Below, one piece after another: positions 1 to 8,526 of a stretch of DNA of 61,934 bases (the first letter of the stretch is position 1; every line of letters starts with the position of its first letter). A model generated the notes under the pieces. That model did not search any database, was not told the origin of the DNA, and saw only the letters and a program-made list of their open reading frames with translations. The translations under genes were made by a program, and so were the position numbers. Source of the DNA: JAZFYD01 sp036443405 (GTDB taxonomy: Bacteria; Planctomycetota; PLA2); contig JAZFYD010000027.1 in assembly GCA_036443405.1 (NCBI GenBank), positions 1 to 61,934 of the forward strand, in the 5' to 3' direction.

Positions 1-98
1 TGAATGTTCTTGCACTCGATCACGAGCGGCGCTTCTTCGGCTCCCGTTCCCTGGGGAGTCGCATCATTCGAAGCGGGGTCGTTCGTGTGTTCGTTCAT
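1..98 (-). CDS. mlaF: MlaF-type ABC transporter ATPase, N-terminus only
   Basis: The reading frame starts at the ATG whose A is base 98 and runs leftward out of the window. About 32 residues are visible: a Ser/Thr/Glu-rich lead, then PLVIECKNI, which looks like the first beta strand of an ABC ATPase. The start overlaps the mlaE stop by one base (TGATG), so translation is probably coupled. In the Mla system MlaF energises lipid movement through MlaE at the inner membrane. The identity rests on the short N-terminus and the mlaE neighbour; Walker motifs are outside the window. Confidence 0.6.
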   Translation of the reverse strand, partial: MNEHTNDPASNDATPQGTGAEEAPLVIECKNI

Positions 99-886
99 CA
101 GAAGTAGAGGACGATCGTAATCGCCGCGTCGAACACGATGATGAGAATGATCGAATACACGACGGCATTCGTCGTCGCGCGACCGACCCCCTCGGCTCCT
201 CCGCGCACCTCGAGCCCTTGAGAAATTCCGGTCAGGCCCACGATGAGCCCGAACACGATGCTCTTGAATCCGCCGACCCAGATGTCCTTCGCCTTCATCG
301 CATCGATCATCTTGTCGAAAAACAACGCCGCACTCATGTCGAGCATGCCGACGCAGACAACAAAGCCGCCGTAGATGCCGAACGCGGTGCCAAACAGCGT
401 GGCCATCGGGACCATCGTGATCACCGCAAGCAGGCGGGGCACACCGAGGAACCGGATGGGGTTGAGCGCGGAGGCCTCGAGCGCCATCAGCTCCTCACCG
501 ACTTTCATGGTGCCGATCTCGGCGGCCAGGGCCGCGCCGACGAACCCCGCCATGACGACCCCGGTGAGCAGCGGCGACAGTTCGCGCCAAAACCCGACGC
601 CCATGACGGCGGCGGTGTACTCGACCGTGCCGAACTGTTTGAGGATGTCGGCGATCGTGATCGCTAGCGTCAGCCCGACGAAGAAGTTCACCAGGAAAAC
701 GATCGGTATCGAACTGGCGCCGACCCGCGCCATCTGAACCGCGGTCTCGTGGCCCCGGATCGGATAACCCTTGAACGGCGCCACCAGAAACCAGTAGAGG
801 AACGCGCACAGCAGCCGCCAGCAGGTCTTCGCGAACGCGAGGGTTTCGAGCCCTTTGCGCCCAATCGAGGCAATCGCTTCGGTCAT
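98..886 (-). CDS. mlaE: MlaE-family lipid ABC transporter permease
   Basis: A 262-residue integral membrane protein of the MlaE/DUF140 permease family, close to the usual family length. An N-terminal amphipathic stretch is followed by about five membrane segments, and the conserved centre has a GFWRELSPLLTGVVMAG stretch and an AAEIGTMKVGEELMALEA stretch typical of the family. MlaE works with MlaF, a STAS protein (MlaB) and an MCE protein (MlaD) to move phospholipids between the inner and outer membranes. The start overlaps the upstream STAS stop as ATGA and the stop overlaps mlaF. No MCE gene is visible; it may lie left of the window. Confidence 0.9.
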   Translation of the reverse strand: MTEAIASIGRKGLETLAFAKTCWRLLCAFLYWFLVAPFKGYPIRGHETAVQMARVGASSIPIVFLVNFFVGLTLAITIADILKQFGTVEYTAAVMGVGFWRELSPLLTGVVMAGFVGAALAAEIGTMKVGEELMALEASALNPIRFLGVPRLLAVITMVPMATLFGTAFGIYGGFVVCVGMLDMSAALFFDKMIDAMKAKDIWVGGFKSIVFGLIVGLTGISQGLEVRGGAEGVGRATTNAVVYSIILIIVFDAAITIVLYF

Positions 887-1212
887 GCAGCGAACGCCGC
901 GTCGCGATCCGGCGCGATTTCGAAGAGGGTGTCCAGGTTACTGAGTTGGAACACACCCAAGACCGTCTTCGGCAGGGCGCACAGCACGAGCCGACCGTTG
1001 AAGGTCTTCACTCGCTGTAGCCCCTCGATGAGCGTCGCCAATCCTGACGAATCGACAAACGTCACCCGCGCCATGTCCACGACGATGCGGGGACACTTGG
1101 CGTCGATGGCCGCCTTCAACTCGCCGCGCAACTCCGGCGACGTGTAGATGTCCACATTCCCTGCGACGTCGAGGAGGATGCCTCCGTTCCGCTCTTCGCG
1201 CGTGACCTCCAT
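883..1212 (-). CDS. STAS-domain protein (MlaB-like or anti-anti-sigma)
   Basis: A 109-residue single STAS domain. The conserved DSSG at residues 54-57 holds the serine phosphorylated in anti-anti-sigma factors of the RsbV/SpoIIAA type. I chose the ATG at 1212, which overlaps the upstream stop (TGATG); the longer frame upstream is a shadow. The gene sits between an RsbW-like kinase and mlaE, each with overlapping ends. Two roles are therefore possible: the MlaB subunit of an MlaFEDB-type transporter, or the partner of the kinase. The position suggests it may connect the two. Confidence 0.85.
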   Translation of the reverse strand: MEVTREERNGGILLDVAGNVDIYTSPELRGELKAAIDAKCPRIVVDMARVTFVDSSGLATLIEGLQRVKTFNGRLVLCALPKTVLGVFQLSNLDTLFEIAPDRDAAFAA

Positions 1213-1658
1213 CACCAATCCTCCTCTTCGTCCGGATCCTTTTCGGGGATCTTCTTGCTGAGACGGAGGCTGGTTCCGCCCCAGTCGTTTTTTGTGTGGC
1301 TGACATCGTCCATCACCTTGTTCATGAGATGAAGGCCGAGGCCGCCGGGTCGCACATCGTCGAGATCGCGCCCCTTCATCTTGTCGGGCGGAACGAATTC
1401 GCCGTAGTCGTTGATCTCCAGCGTGAAGTCTTCCGACGACATCCGGATCTCGAGATCGATGCGCATCTCGTAACAGTTGGCATAACAGTGGCGGATGACG
1501 TTGGTCCATCCCTCGACGGCCGCGAGCACGATCTGCTCCGCAACATCCTCCCCGAATCCGCTCAGCGCGGCGGTATCGCGGACGACGTCCCGGAGCGCAT
1601 CCAGGTAGTGCGGATGAGAGCACACGGAAACGTGAACGCGGTGGACCGGATCCGTCAT
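1212..1658 (-). CDS. RsbW-like serine kinase / anti-sigma factor ATPase
   Basis: 148 residues with a GHKL ATPase fold. The N box is E49-x3-N53, the G1 motif is D84-Y-G86 and the G2 motif is GGLGL near residues 105-109. This is the architecture of RsbW and SpoIIAB, which bind sigma factors and phosphorylate a STAS partner. The ATG at 1658 overlaps the upstream lipoprotein stop as ATGA, and the stop overlaps the STAS start. The C-terminus is acidic. The likely substrate is the adjacent STAS protein; no sigma factor gene lies nearby, so the sigma role is uncertain. Confidence 0.8.
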   Translation of the reverse strand: MTDPVHRVHVSVCSHPHYLDALRDVVRDTAALSGFGEDVAEQIVLAAVEGWTNVIRHCYANCYEMRIDLEIRMSSEDFTLEINDYGEFVPPDKMKGRDLDDVRPGGLGLHLMNKVMDDVSHTKNDWGGTSLRLSKKIPEKDPDEEEDW

Positions 1659-2089
1659 CGGCTCGACCCCGGTTTTGGTGCGCCCGGTCGCGGTTCCACG
1701 GCCCCGGCCTCCGGGCCGGTATTGTTTCCATCGGCCGCGATCGCGGTTTGCGGCTGGCCCGCCTCGTACCAGGCGCGCCATCGCTTGACGATTCCGCGCC
1801 GCGTCTGCTCCTCGAGATAAGGCCGGTATCCGAAATCGCGCTGGTCGCGGCTCATCTGGCGGATTGCGTCGTACGCCATGACGCGGATGTGCGCTTCGCG
1901 ATCATTCAGGAGTGCGAACGCTCCGGGCATCTGTTCGGCGTCTCTGATCAGGAGAAAGTCGCGGACGGCCTTGCTGCGTTTGACGTAATCCGGGTGGTCC
2001 AGATCGCGTGGATATACGTACGACGTCGTGACCGGCCTTTGGCAGGCGGCCAAGATCACAAGAATGACTCCGAGAGCAGCGCGCTCCAT
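1655..2089 (-). CDS. Small HEAT-like lipoprotein
   Basis: 144 residues starting at the ATG at 2089. It has a hydrophobic signal and a lipobox (LVILAAC), so it is probably lipidated and anchored. The body has helical, HEAT-like pairs with many charged residues, and the tail is proline/glycine-rich. It begins 10 bases after the dehydrogenase stop and its own stop overlaps the kinase start, so it belongs to the same leftward transcript. I do not recognise a named family. A role as a periplasmic or outer-membrane accessory of the lipid locus is inferred from position only. Confidence 0.65.
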   Translation of the reverse strand: MERAALGVILVILAACQRPVTTSYVYPRDLDHPDYVKRSKAVRDFLLIRDAEQMPGAFALLNDREAHIRVMAYDAIRQMSRDQRDFGYRPYLEEQTRRGIVKRWRAWYEAGQPQTAIAADGNNTGPEAGAVEPRPGAPKPGSSR

Positions 2090-2099
2090 GGGTTTCGCA

Positions 2100-3152
2100 T
2101 CATAGCGAACCGCTCCCAAGGTTGGAATTGGCCGGAGACAGTCGACCGCCTCGAACCAAGCCGGTTTCTCCGTACCAACGGGCGGTTTCCAACATCCCGC
2201 GCGCCAACGGGATCCGTGGTTCCCACGAGAACACGCGGCGCGCGCGGTCCGCACTGCAGAGCCACCACCGCTGGCTGAGTTCGATCGCTTTTTGCCGACC
2301 GAAGACCGGCGTCTGACCAAACAAACGGGCCACCTCGTCCGTCACGGCCCCGAGAAACCGCAGCAGGACGTCGGGCAACGGAACGCGGCGCGTTCGACGA
2401 CCGTACGCAAGGGAGAGGGCACGTGCGACGTCGTCGTAGCCGACACCGGTTTCGTCCGCGAGGAAAAACGTCTCTCCCGCGGCGTCGGGCGACTCGGCCG
2501 CCGCGATCGCACCCTCGGCCACATCGATGGCGTGCAGCAGATTGAAGCGCCGGCCCTGGCCCTCGAGCCCGGGTGCGATTCCAAGCGCCGCGCACTGAAA
2601 AAACGGCAAAAGCGCTTCGTCGCGCGGACCGTAAATGGCCGGAGGCCGGACTACGGTGAAGGGAACCCCTCCGAGCGCGCGGGGCAAAACACGCTCGCCG
2701 GCGAGTTTGCTGCGCCCGTAGTGGGAGATCGGAGCCGGAGCGGTTTCCTCGGTCACCGGTCGGCCATCCGGGCTGGGTCCCGCGGCGGTCTGACTCGAAA
2801 TGTAGAGGAATCGGCGGCACCCCGCGTTGTGCTTCGCAACGGCGGCGGCGAGCCTTCCGGTTCCGTGCACGTTGACGTCCGTGAACCCATGCGGGCCCGA
2901 TGCCGCGATCAGCCCCGCGACGTGGAAAACGGTGTCCACTCCAGAGACCGCTTCGGCCAGGCCTTCCGTGCGGCGCAGATCTCCGCGGCAGATCTCGACC
3001 GGCTTGCCTGCGAACACGGATTCCGGACGCCCCGGGCGCAAAAGGCACCGAACACGGACGCCCCTTTCGAGGAGAATATCGACTAGATGGCCGCCCAGAA
3101 ATCCGTGTCCCCCGGTGACCAAAACCGACCGGTCTCCCTTGCTCATTGACAT
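2100..3152 (-). CDS. Extended SDR NAD(P)-dependent epimerase/dehydratase; candidate 3-ketosphinganine reductase
   Basis: 350 residues. The N-terminal Rossmann motif TGGHGFLG (13-20) and the catalytic Y145-x3-K149 (YGRSK) mark an extended short-chain dehydrogenase. The FTVVRPPAIYGPRDE stretch is typical of the 3-beta-HSD/epimerase branch. It is first in the leftward operon and diverges from the palmitoyltransferase gene across 174 bases. In Caulobacter, CerR, an epimerase-like SDR, reduces 3-ketosphinganine and is clustered with spt. By analogy this enzyme could do the same step, but many other SDR substrates are possible. SDR class is certain; the substrate is inferred. Confidence 0.75.
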   Translation of the reverse strand: MSMSKGDRSVLVTGGHGFLGGHLVDILLERGVRVRCLLRPGRPESVFAGKPVEICRGDLRRTEGLAEAVSGVDTVFHVAGLIAASGPHGFTDVNVHGTGRLAAAVAKHNAGCRRFLYISSQTAAGPSPDGRPVTEETAPAPISHYGRSKLAGERVLPRALGGVPFTVVRPPAIYGPRDEALLPFFQCAALGIAPGLEGQGRRFNLLHAIDVAEGAIAAAESPDAAGETFFLADETGVGYDDVARALSLAYGRRTRRVPLPDVLLRFLGAVTDEVARLFGQTPVFGRQKAIELSQRWWLCSADRARRVFSWEPRIPLARGMLETARWYGETGLVRGGRLSPANSNLGSGSL

Positions 3153-3196
3153 GCAGGAGTTTACGCCGGTCGCCTTCCTTCGCGCAGGCTTTATTC

Positions 3197-3225
3197 TATT
3201 GACACCCCCCGAGGGCCGGGATAGG
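3197..3225 (+). promoter_or_regulatory. Probable sigma-70-type promoter for the palmitoyltransferase gene
   Basis: A perfect -35 TTGACA (3197-3202) is followed by a 17-base spacer and a weak -10 TAGGAA (3220-3225), about 100 bases before the start at 3327. On the other strand a TAGAAT (3191-3196) could be a -10 for the divergent dehydrogenase. The two promoters would then overlap and could be co-regulated. Confidence 0.4.
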
Positions 3226-3326
3226 AATACCGACCACCCAGCCGAGCAAAGTGAGGTGAGGGTGGACTACCCCATGAATCGTCCAACCCATCGTGTGGCG
3301 CCACCTCGGGGAACACGAAGGCCCCT

Positions 3327-4508
3327 GTGACCATTTTCGATAAGTGCCACCGCTATACGCGCCCGCAGGAGGCACGTGCGGCAGGCGTGTATCCCTACTT
3401 CCATCCGATCACGGAGTCCCACGCAGCCACCGAGGTGACGATGCTGGGGCGGCGCATGATCATGATCGGGTCGAACAACTACCTCGGCCTGACGCACCAC
3501 CCGAAGGTTCTCGAGGCCGCCCGTAACGCGGTGAACGAATACGGCACCGGTTGCAGCGGTTCACGGTTCTTGAACGGTACGCTCGGGCTGCACATCGAGC
3601 TCGAGGAGCGCCTCGCGAACTTCTTCGGCAAAGAGGCGGCGCTCACGTTCAGCACGGGGTTCCAGACGAACCTCGGCGTGCTGAGCGTGCTCGCCAACAA
3701 GAACGACACGTACTTCTCCGATCGCGAGAATCACGCCTGCATCGTCGACGGCATGCGATTGAGCTTCGGCTCGATCAAGAAGTACCGCCACAATGACATG
3801 GAGGAACTCGAGCGCATGCTCGGGGAGTGCCCGCCGGAGCGAGGCAAGCTAGTCGTGACGGACGGCGTGTTCTCCATGGCCGGCGACGTCTGCCACCTGC
3901 CGCAGGTCCACGCCCTCGCCAAACGGTACGGCGCAGCTTTGTGCGTGGACGACGCGCACGGTGTGGGAGTGCTCGGCCATGGCGGCCGCGGCACGGCGTC
4001 GCACTTCGGCCTGGACGTCGATCTCATCACGGGAACGTTCAGCAAGTCGTTCGCGAGCCTCGGCGGATTCGTCGTCGCGGATGCGGACGTCATCAATTTC
4101 GTGAAGCATCACGCGCGCCCGATCATCTTCAGCGCCGCGATGTCCCCGAGCAACGCCGCGGCGGCGCTCGCCGCGCTGGCTGTCATGGAGACGGAACCCG
4201 AGCATCGCGAACGCCTGCTCGACAATGTCCAATACATGCGACGCGGGCTCATCGATCTGGGCTTCGAAGTCGACGAGATCGTCAGCGCGATCATTCCGCT
4301 GGTCATCGGCGACGAGCAGGCGACGTTCATGGCATGGCGCACCCTGGTCGATGAGGGTGTGTACACCAACGCGGTGATCCCGCCGGCCGTCGCACCGGGC
4401 GAGAGCATGATTCGCACCTCGTACATGGCCACGCACACTCGGGAGCAACTCGATCGCTGCCTCGACGTGTTCGCGAAAATCGGCCACGAGTTGCAGATCC
4501 TGCAATAG
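3327..4508 (+). CDS. spt: Alpha-oxoamine synthase, serine palmitoyltransferase-like
   Basis: 393 residues, a PLP-dependent fold-type I enzyme of the alpha-oxoamine synthase family (SPT, KBL, BioF, HemA). The PLP lysine is K240 in TGTFSKSFASLGG. H136 (ENHACI) and D208/H211 (VDDAHG) fit the PLP-stacking and binding positions. The N-terminal YPYFHPI, the SNNYLGLTHHPK stretch and TGCSGSRFLNGTL resemble bacterial serine palmitoyltransferases more than KBL or BioF, as I remember them. SPT condenses serine with a palmitoyl thioester to 3-ketosphinganine, the first sphingolipid step. The gene is followed after 14 bases by a GNAT-fold gene, as in ceramide clusters. KBL remains the main alternative. 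Confidence 0.78.
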   Translation: MTIFDKCHRYTRPQEARAAGVYPYFHPITESHAATEVTMLGRRMIMIGSNNYLGLTHHPKVLEAARNAVNEYGTGCSGSRFLNGTLGLHIELEERLANFFGKEAALTFSTGFQTNLGVLSVLANKNDTYFSDRENHACIVDGMRLSFGSIKKYRHNDMEELERMLGECPPERGKLVVTDGVFSMAGDVCHLPQVHALAKRYGAALCVDDAHGVGVLGHGGRGTASHFGLDVDLITGTFSKSFASLGGFVVADADVINFVKHHARPIIFSAAMSPSNAAAALAALAVMETEPEHRERLLDNVQYMRRGLIDLGFEVDEIVSAIIPLVIGDEQATFMAWRTLVDEGVYTNAVIPPAVAPGESMIRTSYMATHTREQLDRCLDVFAKIGHELQILQ

Positions 4509-4522
4509 CGGGCCCCGAAGGG

Positions 4523-5680
4523 ATGGCCGTGACGGCTTCCGCGAGCCCCCGGATCACGCCGGCATCAAGCAAACGGGATCAGAAGATCTTTCGCCTGTTG
4601 CCCGACCGGCTGCACGGAAGCTACCCGGCGTACATCCCGATGCTGAGGATGTCCGTGGCGGCGGTGCTCGATCGCAAGCGCAACCCGTACTGGAAATCCG
4701 CCGAGGCGTGCGAGTGGATCGCCTGGCGCGGCAGCCAAGCGGTCGGCCGCATCGGTGCGTGTGTGGACGAACACCTCAAGGGCGTCATGCCCGGCATGGG
4801 TGCGGTCGGGTTCTTCGACTGCGAGGACGATGCAGAGACGGCGCGGGCCTTGTTCGCGACGGCCGAGTCCTGGCTCAAGGAACGCGGGATCACGCACGCG
4901 CGCGGACCGCTGAACTACTGCATCCACGACACGGCCGGCGTGCTGGTCGAGGGGTTCGACACCCCACCCGCGATCGATACGACGTGGAACCCGAGCTACT
5001 ACGGCGCCTTGTTCGAACAAGCCGGATATATCGGCGCAATGGACATGCTCGCCACAGCGGGGCCCCTCGAATACGGAGGCCCCAACCGGCTCGAGAAGTT
5101 CGCGAACCTCGCGCGCAAACGCGGCGTGACGGTTCGCACGCTCGACTACTCCGACTTCGACGCGGAAGCGGAACGTTTGCGCGTTGTCTACAACGAAGCG
5201 TGGTCGGAAAACTGGGGGCACGTCCCGATCCCGAAAGACGAATTCCTGCACAAAGCGCGGGACATGAAGATGATCATGCACCGCGATCTCGTAATGCTCG
5301 CGGAGAAGGATGGGGACATCGTCGGCCTCGTCTTGCTCATCCCGGATCTCAACACGGTCTCGAAGCGGTTCGGCGGCAAGCTCTTGCCCTTTGGCTGGTG
5401 GCACCTGCTGCGGGCCAAGCACGTCGAGTCACGCGTCCGCTGCGTGCTTTTGGGCGTCGTCCCCTCACACCGCGTGCGTGGAACCGTGGCGCTGTTGCTC
5501 GAGGAGGTCTACACGCACGGCCTCAAGCGGTATCACACTTGGGCCGAAGCCTCGTGGGTGTTGGCGGACAACAAGTCGATGCTGAATGCCCTCGCCCTTC
5601 ACCACATGGTTCCGTACAAGCGCTGGCGCCTGTACGAGAAGGCCCTCGCCGAAACGGCGCCGCAAGCGGCCACGGAATAG
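4523..5680 (+). CDS. GNAT-fold acyltransferase; candidate sphinganine N-acyltransferase
   Basis: 385 residues. The N-terminal third has the pattern 'PDRLHGSYPAYIPMLR...RKNPYW...' followed by an RIGA strand. The centre contains RGPLNYCIHDTAG and a 'P...YNP/WNPSYYGALFEQAGY' block. These are features of a large GNAT-fold family of uncharacterised acyltransferases. It starts 14 bases after the palmitoyltransferase stop and is clearly co-transcribed. In Caulobacter the bacterial ceramide synthase is an unusual GNAT-type enzyme, so N-acylation of sphinganine is an attractive role here. That is an inference from context. No membrane segment is obvious. Confidence 0.65.
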   Translation: MAVTASASPRITPASSKRDQKIFRLLPDRLHGSYPAYIPMLRMSVAAVLDRKRNPYWKSAEACEWIAWRGSQAVGRIGACVDEHLKGVMPGMGAVGFFDCEDDAETARALFATAESWLKERGITHARGPLNYCIHDTAGVLVEGFDTPPAIDTTWNPSYYGALFEQAGYIGAMDMLATAGPLEYGGPNRLEKFANLARKRGVTVRTLDYSDFDAEAERLRVVYNEAWSENWGHVPIPKDEFLHKARDMKMIMHRDLVMLAEKDGDIVGLVLLIPDLNTVSKRFGGKLLPFGWWHLLRAKHVESRVRCVLLGVVPSHRVRGTVALLLEEVYTHGLKRYHTWAEASWVLADNKSMLNALALHHMVPYKRWRLYEKALAETAPQAATE

Positions 5681-5701
5681 TCGCGCCGGGACCGGCGTCT
5701 C

Positions 5702-6313
5702 ATGGCTATGCTGGGATCCGTGCGAGGCGCGGTGCTGGTTTCTCTACTGCTCTTGGCTGGTGTCGGCCGCGCGGATCCCGCATCCGGCTACTTCGAACTC
5801 GGCGTCGACTATTTGAAGAAGGGCTTCTTCCAGCGCGCGATCGATGCCTTCGGGGAGAGCCTAATGTTCGAGCCGGGACAAGGCGTTCCGTTGGTGTTTG
5901 CCGGAATCGCGGCAAGCTGCGACGGACAGCCCACTCGTCTTTGCGCGCGCGCCATCCGCGTTGCCTACCGCCGGCTGCCGGAAAACACCGTGCTGCGGCT
6001 GAACCTCCAAGAGCTCCTTCCGCACCCGCGTTCCCGGTCGATGGTGGAACGAGAGTTTCTCCGCCGCGCAAAACGGGCGCGCACCCTGCCCGAGCAAAGA
6101 GACGCCCTCACCGTTGCCGCGTTTTTCCGGATGCATCAGCCTGGCGCGAACGCGGCGCGCGAACCGGCAGCGGCGCTCGACGCGCTGCGCAAACAGTTCC
6201 CAGACGACGCGTGGGCGGGAGCGCGACACGCGGAGCGAAAACAAACGGAACTCCCCGCAGCGCGAACCGGCGCGCTCACCGACGGCTTTACCGCGTCGGC
6301 TCGGAGTCGCTGA
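5702..6313 (+). CDS. Exported TPR-like protein
   Basis: 203 residues with an N-terminal signal peptide (cleavage probably near GVGRA-DP). One clear TPR-type helix pair follows (GYFELGVDYLKKGFFQRAI, then a repeat of the pattern), then less regular helices rich in Arg and Ala. Starts at 5702 or 5708 are both possible. It follows the GNAT gene by 21 bases and may be the last gene of that transcript. It converges with the HEAT protein at 6335. No specific function can be given. Confidence 0.6.
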   Translation: MAMLGSVRGAVLVSLLLLAGVGRADPASGYFELGVDYLKKGFFQRAIDAFGESLMFEPGQGVPLVFAGIAASCDGQPTRLCARAIRVAYRRLPENTVLRLNLQELLPHPRSRSMVEREFLRRAKRARTLPEQRDALTVAAFFRMHQPGANAAREPAAALDALRKQFPDDAWAGARHAERKQTELPAARTGALTDGFTASARSR

Positions 6314-6334
6314 CGCCCGGACCCAAGAGGGCTT

Positions 6335-7474
6335 CTAACCCTGGAGCAGACGTTCGCGGTTCTCTTGCCACCAGTCGTCCCACTTACGCATCACGCGCCT
6401 GCGCTGCTTCGATTTCATCGCCGGATCGAAACCGAAGTTGATGCGCTGGCCGGTCGCATCCATGGAGATGGACTCGAGGGCCTTGTCGCAGGTGTAGGCG
6501 ACGTATTCGTTCTTGCCACCGACCAACCGGATAAGCGACGGAAACGCCTTCAGCGAGTGCTTGCCGAGCTTGCCTAGCGACCACGCGGCGCCGCGGCGGA
6601 CGAGGTCGTTGTTGTCCGTCTCGAGCGCCTTCATCAGCGGATCGACCCCGGACGGATCCTTCATGTCGCCCAACTCGACGGCCGCGGTGTATCGCGCGGT
6701 CTCGGGGGTGTTTCTGTTGAGCAGCTTGCGCGCGTGTTCCTGGACCTTCAATCGCCTGGCCGCTACCTCGGGATCCTCGCGGCCCTTGTCCGGGTTCCGC
6801 TTCGGGTCTTTGGGCGGGTTGGGCTCGCCGTTTCCATCCTTGGTCTTGGTTCTTGCGAGATCCGAGCGCCAGGTACGCATCGTCTCTTCGATGATGCTCT
6901 CGACCTCGCGTGACATTCCAAGCGTTCGCTGCGCCAGCGACGCAACCTCGCGCAGAAGCTCCTGGTCGCGGGCCAAAGACTCGCGGTGCACGTGGGCGTT
7001 TTCGTCCGCGTCTTTCTTGAGCTGGTCGGACAAACCGTTCAGGTGGCCCGCGTGACGCGCCAGCACCGCCCGCACCTCTTTGAGATCCGAGCGGGACTGC
7101 GCGATCAGCGCTTCCAGTTTTTGATCGACTGCACGCACATCCCCGGGTGTCGCCATCGCCGGCAGCTCGATGTCGGGCGGAATCGGGTTCAGTTCGCGAT
7201 AGAGCAGAAACGACGTCACGCCGACGACGTAGAGCAAGAACAGCACGACGACCGCGTGGGCGGACCCTCCGCCGGATGCCGGCGCGGGTTCGACACCCGC
7301 CGCACCCCGGGCCACAATCGCATCCTGGGCGGCTGCGGCGGCGACGGAGATGAAGCCGCCGGGAACGGCCCGGGCCAGGCCCGAGTCGATGTCCGATTGC
7401 GGGATCGAGGCTCCCGTGATCTGGCAAAAGTGGAGCTGAATCTCCTCGCCGGTGTTGGGGCTGTCGCCACTCAT
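6335..7474 (-). CDS. Membrane-anchored HEAT-repeat protein
   Basis: 379 residues from the ATG at 7474; the longer upstream frame is a shadow. An N-terminal cytoplasmic-type region (about 1-85) contains HFCQITGASIPQSDI, then comes one membrane segment (AHAVVVLFLLYVVGVTSFLL), a coiled-coil stretch (about 115-205), a charged linker, and a C-terminal HEAT-like region (about 240-340). It ends with a tryptophan-rich WDDWWQ motif similar to those of other exported HEAT proteins in this window. Probably a scaffold or adaptor; the partner is unknown. Confidence 0.65.
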   Translation of the reverse strand: MSGDSPNTGEEIQLHFCQITGASIPQSDIDSGLARAVPGGFISVAAAAAQDAIVARGAAGVEPAPASGGGSAHAVVVLFLLYVVGVTSFLLYRELNPIPPDIELPAMATPGDVRAVDQKLEALIAQSRSDLKEVRAVLARHAGHLNGLSDQLKKDADENAHVHRESLARDQELLREVASLAQRTLGMSREVESIIEETMRTWRSDLARTKTKDGNGEPNPPKDPKRNPDKGREDPEVAARRLKVQEHARKLLNRNTPETARYTAAVELGDMKDPSGVDPLMKALETDNNDLVRRGAAWSLGKLGKHSLKAFPSLIRLVGGKNEYVAYTCDKALESISMDATGQRINFGFDPAMKSKQRRRVMRKWDDWWQENRERLLQG

Positions 7475-7596
7475 GGCGCCAATTCTAAACGTCTTGGCGC
7501 TGATGTTTGACGAGTGCAACCCGAAACGACGCCGCGGACCCCGAAAGTCCTGAGCGTCACACCCGATCCCGGACACCCTCCGACGCAACCGGCCGC

Positions 7597-8493
7597 CTAT
7601 CCGACGAGCGTCACGGCGCCGTAGCCAACCGAAGCGGCCGCCCGCGGATCGCCTTCTTCGGCCGAGCTGGAAGTTTGGGCCAGGACCCGGGCTCCGGTGG
7701 CCCCGAGGCGGGCCGCCGCGGTCCACACCGCCGCCAGCGCCCCCCCGCCGCACGCACTTCGGTTTTGACCGGCGTGCGCGAGCGCACCGGCCGGATCCAT
7801 CGCCTCGAGCCGCTGGAGGAGTTCCAGGTCGTTCTGACCATGCGCGCGCCGCAGCGCCGCCTCGCCGCTGCCAAAGGGCGTAAATCCGAACCGCTCGCCG
7901 TAGTGGGTGAGATCGCTGGATGCCACGAGCAGAATTCGGCGACCGGTGGACCGCGCGGCCGCGGCGATCGCTTCTCCCAGCGCGGACGCACGGTCATCCG
8001 CCGGAACCGTCATCGCGACAAACCGTGCCGCGGGCCACAGGGTCTGTACAAACGGCAGCTGCACCTCGATCGCGTGATCCTGGTCATGTGCCACCGGGTT
8101 CGCCTGCGCAAGATCGCCTGCCGCCGCCAGGATCGCGTCGCCAAGCGTCCGGTCCGGCGCGATCGCTCCCAATGGGGTTTGCCATTCCCGATGGGCGTCC
8201 AGTGCCGAACAGGTCAACCCGCGCACGTGGACGCTCCCGCAGAAAGCGACGGTCTCGGGCTCGACAGACACCGATGCGTAGAGCGCTGCCGCGGTGAAGC
8301 CGCTGTAGACATATCCGGCGTGGGGCGCCAGCCCGCCCCATCGGGCGTCGTGGAGCGGGGCGTCGATCGCGGCGCCGGCAGCCGACAAAAGTTCCCGGAC
8401 CAATCGCGCAAGTGCTTTTGGTTCCGCGGGATAGAACGATCCCGCGACGTGGGCACGTCGCGCGCGCATCGGCGCTACGGGCTTTCGCGACAC
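7597..8493 (-). CDS. amrB: AmmeMemoRadiSam system protein B (MEMO1 family)
   Basis: 298 residues from a GTG at 8493; an ATG at 8469 is also reasonable. Family signatures are visible: RRAHVAGSFYP near the start, GLAPHAGYVYSG, DHAIEVQLPF and LVASSDLTHYG. The His and Asp residues in these blocks form the metal or substrate site of the MEMO/class III extradiol dioxygenase fold. The reaction is unclear for the whole family. The usual partners (an AmmeMemoRadiSam A protein and a radical SAM protein) are not adjacent. It lies 33 bases after the HU-family gene and may share its transcript. Confidence 0.88.
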   Translation of the reverse strand: MSRKPVAPMRARRAHVAGSFYPAEPKALARLVRELLSAAGAAIDAPLHDARWGGLAPHAGYVYSGFTAAALYASVSVEPETVAFCGSVHVRGLTCSALDAHREWQTPLGAIAPDRTLGDAILAAAGDLAQANPVAHDQDHAIEVQLPFVQTLWPAARFVAMTVPADDRASALGEAIAAAARSTGRRILLVASSDLTHYGERFGFTPFGSGEAALRRAHGQNDLELLQRLEAMDPAGALAHAGQNRSACGGGALAAVWTAAARLGATGARVLAQTSSSAEEGDPRAAASVGYGAVTLVG

Positions 8494-8526
8494 GCTGGCC
8501 TAGTCCCCTTCGCAGAGCGAAAAGTC

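Noticed and set aside
4708..6441. 577-codon frame over the GNAT gene and its neighbour
   Set aside because: Arg/Pro-rich shadow in a second frame crossing two recognisable genes.
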